Shown here piece by piece: positions 1 through 5,359 of a stretch of 5,359 nt of DNA. Origin of the DNA: an uncultured Centipeda sp. (lineage in GTDB: Bacteria > Bacillota > Negativicutes > Selenomonadales > Selenomonadaceae). The position numbers and the translations under genes were made by a program. Under the pieces are notes generated by a model. That model did not search any database and had not been told where the DNA came from. It saw nothing but the letters and a program-made list of their open reading frames with translations. Positions within the stretch are counted from its first letter, which is position 1. The number at the start of each line of letters is the position of its first letter. The stretch lies in assembly GCA_937925565.1 (NCBI GenBank), contig CALALM010000102.1:1-5359 (forward strand), read 5' to 3'.

Positions 1-673
1 CAACCGCCCCGATGCCCATGCGCCCGAGCTTCAGCATCATCTCCGAGGAGCAGCGCCCGCTGAAGACGATGATTTTATCGGTAATCTCCACGTGATTTTT
101 GAGTGCCCAGCCATAGAGTTTGTCAAAGACGTTGTGACGGCCGACATCCTCACGGAAGACGAGGATTTTCTTGTTCTCCTGATCGTAAATGACCCCGCTG
201 TGTACGCCGTTCGTCGTGTCGTGCGTCTTGGAGAGATGCGCGAGCAGCTCATCCGCCGTTGCGAGAATGTCGCTCGCGTGGAAACGCACGTAACGCGGGC
301 GCTCGAAGATCTCCTCGGGGCGCAGTTTCAAAATTTTGCGTGCTGAGAAGTAGCGGGGATTCTTGACGGCTTCTTCCGCCCAACGCTGCGCGTCCTCCGT
401 TGTTTTGACCGAGGCGCTGAGGTGCTCTGCATCCACCGTCAGTTCCGTGATGTCGTCATACGTGCGGATGCGCCCCATCTGGGCGAGCATCCCGATGACA
501 AGATCCTCGAAGTCAACGGGCGAGCAGAACGCCGTGGTGAAGTTCTCCCCGTTGAGGTCAATGTCGAAGTAGACCTCCTCGGAAGTATATTTATGATCGG
601 GGACGAACGCATTCTTCTCCGATACATAGCGGGTTACGGGTACATCGATAAAGTCACTGCGCTGAATTTCCAT
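1..673 (-). CDS. fdhD: FdhD-like formate dehydrogenase accessory protein (3' end cut by window edge)
   Basis: 224 codons are visible and the frame runs off the left edge; FdhD proteins are usually about 250-280 residues, so some 30-50 C-terminal residues are missing. In E. coli, FdhD passes sulfur from IscS to bis-MGD before the cofactor enters formate dehydrogenase; it is cytoplasmic. Family hallmarks are visible: AFCSPVDFEDLVIGML (residues 48-63), GVHSG (156-160), the signature REDVGRHNVFDK (174-185) and SGRCSSEMM (205-213). The ATG at 673 is supported by a GGAAAG ribosome site 8 nt upstream (682-687), and it follows mobAB by 24 bp, so it is probably co-transcribed. Odd: the CxxC loop (C121/C124 in E. 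coli) is absent; the equivalent region around residues 103-118 has no cysteine, and only C50 and C208 are present. Family assignment is firm; sulfurtransferase activity is uncertain. Confidence 0.93.
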   Translation of the reverse strand, partial: MEIQRSDFIDVPVTRYVSEKNAFVPDHKYTSEEVYFDIDLNGENFTTAFCSPVDFEDLVIGMLAQMGRIRTYDDITELTVDAEHLSASVKTTEDAQRWAEEAVKNPRYFSARKILKLRPEEIFERPRYVRFHASDILATADELLAHLSKTHDTTNGVHSGVIYDQENKKILVFREDVGRHNVFDKLYGWALKNHVEITDKIIVFSGRCSSEMMLKLGRMGIGAV

Positions 674-697
674 TTCCCAGTCTTTCCATTCCAATCA

Positions 698-1831
698 TTA
701 CATTGTCAAAAACATTGTACCGTCTGAGCCGTAGAGCGGCCGTCCCATCAGAAAGAGCGCAAGGCGCACGGCGGTATCCATATCGTCGAGGCCAAAGGTC
801 AAAATATCTGTTTCTGCGGTACGTCCTTTTGTAACGTATGCGACCACGCGCTCATCCAGCTCCGGTATCCCCATCCCGCGGTCCAGCATGAATGTCGGCA
901 GAACACCATGCGCGCGGCTCTCTAAGATATATAGTTCTACACTATGAGTATCTATTTTCGCGATAAGATTCTGAAAATCCTTCCGTATCTTTGTTTTTTG
1001 TTGGATAAAATATCCTGTGGGCGAGCTGACTGCAACCGCCTCTGCACCCGCCGCCGTGAAACGTGCCGTATCCTTTCCCTCCGTGTCGAGGTCAAATCCG
1101 TGGCTGTCACTCTTGATGACCGCTGTACGTACGCCGCGCTGTGCGAGGAGTGGAATGAGCTTTTCAATAAATGTCGTCTTGCCCGTGCCCGAGGCAGGTG
1201 CGGCAACTGAGAGGACGGGCTTTGTCCGCTGCTCGTTCGCGAGCCGCCCCTGCGCAAGCCGATAGGCAGCGGGCGTGTTCACGTTGAACAGCAGCCCCGC
1301 ATCCACCGTAAACGGAACTTCACGCACGGCGAGCTCCCTGAGGATGATGCCGAGCTTGCGGTCACCGCGTGCAATCGCTGCCGCAAATACCGCGCCCGCA
1401 TCCCGTCGGTAGAGTGCCGCAAGCGGCTGCCAATACCCACTGAGGGTCGGCAGTACTGCCTGCGTATCGCCCTCTGCGTGCGGCAGGAGTGCCCGTACCA
1501 GCTCGAAATCGTAAAAGGGCATATCTGCCGAGAGAACGAGTGACCACTCCGTCTCCGCTGCCGACAGACCTGCTGCAATCGCCGCTGCAGGTCCCTGTGC
1601 AGGGATTTCATCCGTGACGAGAATCGCTCCGAACTCGGCGGCAAGCGTCGTGAGCTCTTCCTGCGCCCCCTCTGCCGCGAGGACAATGCTGCGGAAGCCG
1701 GCCGCACGTCCCCTGCGGAGCGTGCGCGCAAGCAGGGACTCACCGTCCAGCGGCAGAAAGCGCTTGTCCTGCCCCATGCGTGTACTCTTGCCGCCCGCCG
1801 CCACGATGAGTGTCAGATCGGAGAGATTCAT
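698..1831 (-). CDS. mobAB: MobA-MobB fusion: molybdenum cofactor guanylyltransferase plus MobB GTP-binding domain
   Basis: 377 residues with two domains. Residues 1-195 are MobA, which joins GMP from GTP to Mo-molybdopterin to give the guanine dinucleotide cofactor. The nucleotide-binding start AAGGKSTRMGQDKRFLP (11-27), GPAAAIAAGL (80-89), SADMPF (101-106) and NVNTP (183-187) are all present. Residues 204-363 are MobB, a P-loop GTP-binding partner of MobA: Walker A APASGTGKTT (211-220) and HGFDLDTEGKDTARFTAAGA (244-263). The motif normally EGFK reads ESRA (304-307), and residues about 272-304 are encoded by an AT-rich patch. The chosen ATG at 1831 overlaps the stop of the MOSC-Mog gene as ATGA, implying translational coupling; no strong ribosome site is seen. 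A longer in-frame start at 1906 would add 25 residues of low-complexity sequence inside the upstream gene and was discarded. It acts upstream of FdhD for bis-MGD enzymes. Confidence 0.93.
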   Translation of the reverse strand: MNLSDLTLIVAAGGKSTRMGQDKRFLPLDGESLLARTLRRGRAAGFRSIVLAAEGAQEELTTLAAEFGAILVTDEIPAQGPAAAIAAGLSAAETEWSLVLSADMPFYDFELVRALLPHAEGDTQAVLPTLSGYWQPLAALYRRDAGAVFAAAIARGDRKLGIILRELAVREVPFTVDAGLLFNVNTPAAYRLAQGRLANEQRTKPVLSVAAPASGTGKTTFIEKLIPLLAQRGVRTAVIKSDSHGFDLDTEGKDTARFTAAGAEAVAVSSPTGYFIQQKTKIRKDFQNLIAKIDTHSVELYILESRAHGVLPTFMLDRGMGIPELDERVVAYVTKGRTAETDILTFGLDDMDTAVRLALFLMGRPLYGSDGTMFLTM

Positions 1832-2751
1832 CGTGCGCACTCGCCCGTATCGCCGCGCAGAATCTCCACGCCGTGCTGCAGCTGCGGCAGGATGAACGAG
1901 AGACACTCGCGCACCGCTTTCTCGCTGCCCGGCAGATTGACGATGAGCGAACGTTTCCGAATGCCTGCCGCCGCACGCGTGAGCATAGCACGCGGCGTCA
2001 CCTGCATGGAGAACGCACGCATCGCCTCAGGGATGCCCGGGGTCTCACGTTCGATGACCTCACGCGTTGCCTCGGGGGTCACGTCGCGCACAGAGAAGCC
2101 CGTGCCGCCCGTCGTGAGGATCAGGCCCACGCCGCGCTCCGCCCAGAGCTCCATCTCGCGCACAAGCTGCTCCTTCTCATCGGGGACGATGTTGAAGCCC
2201 GCGACATGGTACCCCGCCTCGGTCAGCATCTCTCGAATCGCCGCACCGCTCGTATCCTCGCGTTCACCACGCGAGCCCTTATCGCTTGCTGTAATCACAG
2301 CGGCATCGAGCGGAATCTTCTCCGTCGTGATCTCCATTTTGTCCCCGACCGTCACCCAGCCGCCATGCAGAACGCGTGCAAATACACCCTCGCGCGGCAT
2401 GATGCAGTCGCCAACCTGATGGTAGATTTGGCAGTGACTGTGACACTCCTTGCCGATCTGCGTGATCTCGAGAAAAACATCCCCGACGCGCAGCCGCGTG
2501 CCGATAGGAAGCTCCTTAAAATGAAAGCCGTCCGCAACGACATTCTCACCAAACGCCCCGAAATCCACATCCGCGCCGCGCGCGCGGAAGTCGTCGATCT
2601 CGCCAAGTCCGAGAAGGCTCACCTGACGATGCCAGTCGCCCGCATGAGCATCGCCGTCGATGCCGAACTCCGTCATAAAGAAGACGCGATCCATCGCATG
2701 CTTCTGCGTCCCGCGCTTCTCACTGATGCAGAGCGCCCGAATCTCTCCCAT
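1828..2751 (-). CDS. MOSC domain fused to MogA/MoaB-type molybdopterin adenylyltransferase
   Basis: 307 residues. The N-terminal part (about 1-142) is a MOSC domain: GIDGDAHAGDWHRQVSLL (30-47), GENVVADG (68-75) and a cysteine cluster KECHSHC (101-107) with a further Cys at 116 in GDCIMPREGVF. MOSC domains are linked to sulfur or Moco handling; the exact reaction here is unknown. The C-terminal part (about 147-300) is a Mog/MoaB fold that adenylylates molybdopterin, giving the substrate of MoeA: ITASDKGSRGEREDTSG (153-169), TTGGTGFSVRDVTPEA (213-228) and NLPGSEKAV (272-280). The ATG at 2751 lies one base after the moaA stop, with a strong purine-rich ribosome site (AGGTAGGGGG, 2757-2766) inside the last moaA codons. 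Its TGA overlaps the mobAB start. Both domains look intact. The fusion places cofactor activation and possible sulfur chemistry in one polypeptide. Confidence 0.92.
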   Translation of the reverse strand: MGEIRALCISEKRGTQKHAMDRVFFMTEFGIDGDAHAGDWHRQVSLLGLGEIDDFRARGADVDFGAFGENVVADGFHFKELPIGTRLRVGDVFLEITQIGKECHSHCQIYHQVGDCIMPREGVFARVLHGGWVTVGDKMEITTEKIPLDAAVITASDKGSRGEREDTSGAAIREMLTEAGYHVAGFNIVPDEKEQLVREMELWAERGVGLILTTGGTGFSVRDVTPEATREVIERETPGIPEAMRAFSMQVTPRAMLTRAAAGIRKRSLIVNLPGSEKAVRECLSFILPQLQHGVEILRGDTGECAR

Positions 2752-2752
2752 A

Positions 2753-3748
2753 TTAACCCCCTACCTGATACATGGCGCGACGATCACGCGTCTCCGTGTC
2801 CATCTCGAAATAATGTTCCTCGGGCTTCTTCCAGACGGCGTGCGCGATTGCATCCGCCAGCTGTGCATCCGTCGCTCCGCCGCGCAGCAGCGAGCGTGTA
2901 TCGAGACCCGCATTGCTGTAAAGGCAGAGCTTCAAGAACCCCTCTGCCGTCAGACGCACGCGGTTGCACGTATCACAAAATTTATGCTCCATTGCGTCGA
3001 TAAAGCCGAGCGCCCCACGGAATCCGGCGGGCTGTACGTACGTGGCGGGCCCCTTCGGAACAGCGCGTCCGTGCGTCGCCTCACCGACGGGCAGGAGTGC
3101 ACCAAACGCCGCTTTGAGCCGTGCACGCACCTCATCCATCGGTACGCCGCGATATCCCTCCGTGCGGGCACAACCGATCGGCATGAGCTCGATAAAACGC
3201 ATTTTAATCGCATGATCACGTGCAAGTGACGCGAGTGCCGTGATCTCATCGTCGTTCACGCCCGCAATCGGCACACAGTTCATCTTGATATCGAGCTGCG
3301 TCTCGCGCGTCAGGCGTTCCAGAGTCTCCATGACCGCACCGAACATTGGGCGCCGCGTAATGGAGAAGAACTTGCCCCCGTCGAGCGTATCGAGGCTGAG
3401 GTTTACCGCATCCAGTCCCGCGTCCAGGAGCTCGTCCATCATCGCACCGAGCAGGACACCGTTCGTCGTGATCGCAACCGTCTCAATGCCCGGTGTCTCC
3501 TTCAGCCCGCGCACGAGATGTACAATGTCGCGGCGCACAAGCGGCTCGCCGCCTGTCAGACGCCCCTTGCGAATCCCCATCTCCGCAAGTGCACGCACGT
3601 TCCGCAGGATCTCCTCATATGTGAGCACATCCGCGTGCGCCATCTTCTTCACGCCGTGTGCAGGCATGCAGTAGCGACAGCGGAGATTGCAGCAGTCCGT
3701 CACCGAAATGCGCAGATATTCAATTTTCCTCTGAAACTGATCCTGCAT
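2753..3748 (-). CDS. moaA: MoaA, GTP 3',8-cyclase (radical SAM)
   Basis: 331 residues, the usual MoaA length. It catalyses the first step of Moco synthesis, rearranging GTP to 3',8-cyclo-7,8-dihydro-GTP, the substrate of MoaC. Visible features: the radical-SAM cluster motif with C20, C24 and C27 (CNLRCRYC); the SAM-binding GGEP (66-69); NLSLDTLD (116-123); RFIELMP (184-190); the second [4Fe-4S] site that binds GTP, with C258, C261 and C275 in HKFCDTCNRVRLTA and LKLCLYS; and the C-terminal Gly-Gly (330-331), which in MoaA proteins is needed for activity. All key residues are intact. The ATG at 3748 has an AGAAGG ribosome site 5 nt upstream (3754-3759) and follows moeA by 19 bp. The partner moaC is not in this window. 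Confidence 0.97.
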   Translation of the reverse strand: MQDQFQRKIEYLRISVTDCCNLRCRYCMPAHGVKKMAHADVLTYEEILRNVRALAEMGIRKGRLTGGEPLVRRDIVHLVRGLKETPGIETVAITTNGVLLGAMMDELLDAGLDAVNLSLDTLDGGKFFSITRRPMFGAVMETLERLTRETQLDIKMNCVPIAGVNDDEITALASLARDHAIKMRFIELMPIGCARTEGYRGVPMDEVRARLKAAFGALLPVGEATHGRAVPKGPATYVQPAGFRGALGFIDAMEHKFCDTCNRVRLTAEGFLKLCLYSNAGLDTRSLLRGGATDAQLADAIAHAVWKKPEEHYFEMDTETRDRRAMYQVGG

Positions 3749-3767
3749 AATAGCCTTCTATCTAAAA

Positions 3768-4973
3768 CTAAAGGATTACAACCTCTACCTCTGCACCTGC
3801 CGCAAGCGGCTTTGTCCCCGCCGGCACGTCCACGAACGCATCGCAGCCCGCCGCCGAAAAGAGCGAGCCGGACTCGTGCTGATCAGGCAGCGAGACGCGC
3901 CCGTCCGCCTCGATCCGAGCACGCAGGAACCGCCGACCGAGGCACGCCTTTGGAAATGCGTCGGCGAGCACCGCACGCCGACGTGGGCGCGTGACCTCCG
4001 TCTCACCCGCGAGATGCGCCAGTGCCGCACGCGCCATTAGCTCGAACGTCGCGTATGCAGCGAACGGATTGCCCGAGAGCGCAATGCCGAGCATCTTCCC
4101 GCGCGTATAGGCAATCGCGGGCGCACCCGGCTTCATGCAGACGCGCCAGAAGAGACGCTCCGCACCGAGCGCAGGCACAACACCATGCATGATGTCCTTC
4201 TTGCCGACGGACACGCCGCCCGAGGTCAGAAAGAGATCCACCTTGTCCGCGTAAGAGGCAATCACCGATGCTGCCCGCTCCACATCATCCGGCACAGAGC
4301 CGACAACCGTCACCTCTGCACCGAGCTCCTTCAGGCGCCCCGCGAGCAGGTAAAGGTTGCTGTTGTAGATCTTGCCGGGACGAAGAGACTCGCCCGGTTG
4401 GAGCAGTTCATCGCCCGTACTGGCGACAGCGACGCGCACGCGCCGACGGACAAGAACGTCGCCATAGCCCTCGCTTGCGAGCACCGCCAGATGCGCCGCG
4501 CGGATGCACTGCCCCTGCCGAATGAGGACAGTTCCCTTCTTGATGTCCTCGCCCGCATAACAGTAGTTCTCGTACGGCTCAGACGTGAACGGAACGTGAA
4601 TTTGCTCCCCGGCCTCGCGTACATCCTCCTGCCGCACCACACAGTCGCAGCCCTTTGGAATCGCGCCGCCCGTCATGATGCGGACGCATTCGCCCGCACC
4701 GACAACCCCATCGAAGAAATCACCAGCGCACTCCTCGCCGACGACGCGCAGCGTAACGGGATTCTCTGCCGAGGCGCCGCGCGTACTTGCCGCAGCGAAC
4801 GTATAGCCGTCGAGCGGCGAACGGTCGAACGGCGGGTTGTCAAACCCCGCACGCACGTCCTCCGCCGCGACACGTCCCACAGCATCCAGCAGGGGAACGC
4901 GCTCCGTTTCCGCAATCGGTGTCGTATGTGCAAGCAGCACCTCTACCGCCTGTTCGAGTTCGATGTCCTGCAT
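3768..4973 (-). CDS. moeA: MoeA, molybdopterin molybdenumtransferase
   Basis: 401 residues from the chosen start; E. coli MoeA is 411. It inserts molybdate into adenylyl-molybdopterin made by a Mog protein, here the Mog domain two genes downstream. Domains in order: N-terminal MoeA domain with PPFDRSPLDGYT (47-58, includes the conserved Asp of DGY), RIMTGGAIPKGCDCVVRQE (98-116) and GEDIKKG (141-147); the central molybdopterin-binding domain with STGDEL (185-190), NSNLYLL (204-210), TSGGVSVGKKD (250-260) and GNPFAAY (301-307); and a C-terminal domain IV (about 328-401). The start is ATG at 4973 because an AGGGAGGGG ribosome site lies 9 nt upstream. In-frame ATGs at 5051 and 5000 would add 26 or 9 residues without homology to the family; the first lies upstream of the predicted transcription start. 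It appears to be the first gene of the transcription unit moeA-moaA-MOSC/mog-mobAB-fdhD. Confidence 0.95.
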   Translation of the reverse strand: MQDIELEQAVEVLLAHTTPIAETERVPLLDAVGRVAAEDVRAGFDNPPFDRSPLDGYTFAAASTRGASAENPVTLRVVGEECAGDFFDGVVGAGECVRIMTGGAIPKGCDCVVRQEDVREAGEQIHVPFTSEPYENYCYAGEDIKKGTVLIRQGQCIRAAHLAVLASEGYGDVLVRRRVRVAVASTGDELLQPGESLRPGKIYNSNLYLLAGRLKELGAEVTVVGSVPDDVERAASVIASYADKVDLFLTSGGVSVGKKDIMHGVVPALGAERLFWRVCMKPGAPAIAYTRGKMLGIALSGNPFAAYATFELMARAALAHLAGETEVTRPRRRAVLADAFPKACLGRRFLRARIEADGRVSLPDQHESGSLFSAAGCDAFVDVPAGTKPLAAGAEVEVVIL

Positions 4974-4982
4974 CGCAGCCGT

Positions 4983-4991
4983 CCCCTCCCT
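4983..4991 (-). promoter_or_regulatory. Strong ribosome binding site of moeA
   Basis: AGGGAGGGG on the minus strand, 9 nt before the ATG at 4973. It is close to the anti-16S consensus and decides the moeA start over the in-frame ATGs at 5000 and 5051; the ATG at 5000 has no such site. Confidence 0.8.
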
Positions 4992-5009
4992 GATGTTCAT
5001 ACACGTATC

Positions 5010-5038
5010 TTTATACAAAATATTCGTCTCTATGTCTG
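5010..5038 (-). promoter_or_regulatory. Candidate sigma-70-type promoter of moeA operon
   Basis: On the minus strand CAGACA (5038-5033; four of six matches to TTGACA) is followed after exactly 17 bp by TATAAA (5015-5010; five of six matches to TATAAT). The spacer is AT-rich, unlike the flanking genes. The transcription start would fall near 5003-5004, giving a 5' leader of about 30 nt that contains the moeA ribosome site. A weak -35 with a good -10 is typical of activator-dependent promoters. This is a pattern call without experimental support. Confidence 0.5.
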
Positions 5039-5052
5039 TGTGAAATATCACA
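5039..5052. promoter_or_regulatory. TGTGA-N4-TCACA palindrome, possible CRP/FNR-family operator
   Basis: TGTGA (5039-5043) and TCACA (5048-5052) are perfect inverted 5-bp arms around AATA. It abuts the -35 element of the candidate moeA promoter and is centred at 5045.5, about -41.5 to -42.5 relative to the predicted start, the position of class II CRP/FNR activator sites. The half-sites match the CRP-type TGTGA, but the 4-bp spacer is that of FNR (TTGAT-N4-ATCAA) rather than the 6 bp of CRP and B. subtilis Fnr. It begins 3 bp after the stop codon of the upstream gene. Arms this short could also arise by chance. Confidence 0.4.
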
Positions 5053-5054
5053 TC

Positions 5055-5359
5055 TCACTTTCCGAACGGACACACGGGATAGTGGCACACCTTGCACTCC
5101 ATGCAGAGTCCGCCGATGCCGAGGCGCGTGATTTCGCGCCGCGTCCACTCACTGCCCGCAATCACGCGCGGCATGATAATATCAAAGATCGTCGCGGGCG
5201 AGTACATGACGCAGCCCGGCAGCCCCATGATCGGTACGCTGCGCCCGTCCTTCTCGCAGTAGGCGAGCAGGAACATCGCACCCGGCAGCACGGGTGCGCC
5301 GTACGTCACCACGCGTGCCCCCGTCGCACGAATCGCGGCGGGCGTGCGGTCGTCGGGAT
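5055..5359 (-). CDS. Molybdopterin-binding (MoeA/CinA-like) protein with C-terminal Cys cluster, 5' end cut
   Basis: The last 100 residues are visible; the frame is open to the right edge, so the real start lies outside. An in-frame GTG at 5312 is an internal valine, because similarity continues upstream of it (PDDRTPAAIRATGARVV). The sequence TYGAPVLPGAMFLLAY followed by GLPGCVMYSPATIFDIIMPR resembles the C-terminal end of the MoCF-type molybdopterin-binding domain in MoeA-like proteins found near moeA in anaerobic Firmicutes. The protein ends in a cysteine cluster, C-x2-C-x2-C-x4-C-P-F-G-K (5105-5058), which suggests a bound metal or Fe-S cluster. The function is not established: a Mo-cofactor binding, sensing or carrier role is inference. 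It is separated from moeA by 81 bp containing a likely promoter, so it may be the end of a preceding unit that reads through. Confidence 0.85.
   Translation of the reverse strand, partial: PDDRTPAAIRATGARVVTYGAPVLPGAMFLLAYCEKDGRSVPIMGLPGCVMYSPATIFDIIMPRVIAGSEWTRREITRLGIGGLCMECKVCHYPVCPFGK

Noticed and set aside
704..709. Perfect TTGACA hexamer on the minus strand before fdhD
   Set aside because: No acceptable -10 element follows at 16-18 bp; it lies in the last mobAB codons and is probably chance.
700..718. Two copies of ACATTGT, 12 bp apart, at the end of mobAB
   Set aside because: Only 7 bp each, in an AT-rich segment encoding the last residues of mobAB; too short to claim a functional repeat.
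92..727. Plus-strand open frames (92-346 and 422-727) over fdhD
   Set aside because: The minus strand encodes clear FdhD motifs through this whole stretch, so these are antisense shadows.
1832..1906. Upstream in-frame start for mobAB at 1906
   Set aside because: The extra 25 residues are Ala/Arg-rich without MobA similarity and sit inside the preceding gene; the ATG at 1831 overlaps the stop as ATGA and begins right at the conserved MobA domain.
1810..3003. Long open frame on the plus strand (397 codons)
   Set aside because: It lies antisense to the MOSC-Mog and moaA genes, has no recognisable domain, and arises from GC-rich codon bias in the opposite strand.
3518..3994. Plus-strand open frame of 158 codons across the moeA/moaA junction
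   Set aside because: Antisense to two well-supported genes, Arg/Pro/His-rich composition typical of a shadow frame, no family resemblance.
4974..5051. Longer moeA start at 5051
   Set aside because: It would place coding sequence over the putative operator and promoter and add residues not seen in MoeA; the ATG at 4973 has a strong ribosome site.

Overview
The window is a GC-rich stretch (about 60% GC by eye) carrying six genes, all on the minus strand and packed end to end. Every one belongs to molybdenum cofactor (Moco) synthesis or Moco-enzyme maturation. Gene content, two fusion proteins and the Cys-rich tail of the first gene suggest an anaerobic Firmicute, most likely a Negativicutes member such as Selenomonas. 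That assignment comes from remembered family resemblance, not from a search.

In transcription order (high to low coordinates) the genes are: (1) the C-terminal part of a molybdopterin-binding protein with a four-cysteine tail, cut by the right edge (5359-5055); (2) moeA, molybdate insertion (4973-3768); (3) moaA, the radical-SAM GTP 3',8-cyclase (3748-2753); (4) a MOSC domain fused to a MogA/MoaB-type molybdopterin adenylyltransferase domain (2751-1828); (5) a MobA-MobB fusion for guanylylation of Moco (1831-698); (6) an FdhD-like formate dehydrogenase accessory protein, cut by the left edge (673-1). Downstream of moeA the gaps are 19 bp, 1 bp, a 4-bp ATGA overlap and 24 bp, so genes 2 to 6 look like one transcription unit.

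The only sizeable gap is 81 bp between gene 1 and moeA. It holds a candidate sigma-70-type promoter and, just upstream of its -35 element, a TGTGA-N4-TCACA palindrome. The palindrome is centred about 42 bp before the predicted transcription start, the geometry expected of a class II CRP/FNR-family activator.

Together the genes cover the first step (MoaA, GTP to the cyclic-pterin precursor), MPT adenylylation (Mog domain), Mo insertion (MoeA), conversion to the guanine dinucleotide form (MobA) and final sulfuration or delivery to formate dehydrogenase (FdhD). MoaC, MoaD, MoaE, a molybdate transporter and the target enzyme are not in this window. The most notable oddities are an FdhD without the usual Cys-x-x-Cys loop in the visible part, a MobB domain with an altered Glu-Gly-Phe-Lys motif inside an AT-rich patch, the two domain fusions and the putative CRP/FNR-type operator. 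I see no RNA genes, mobile elements, CRISPR arrays or clear intrinsic terminators.
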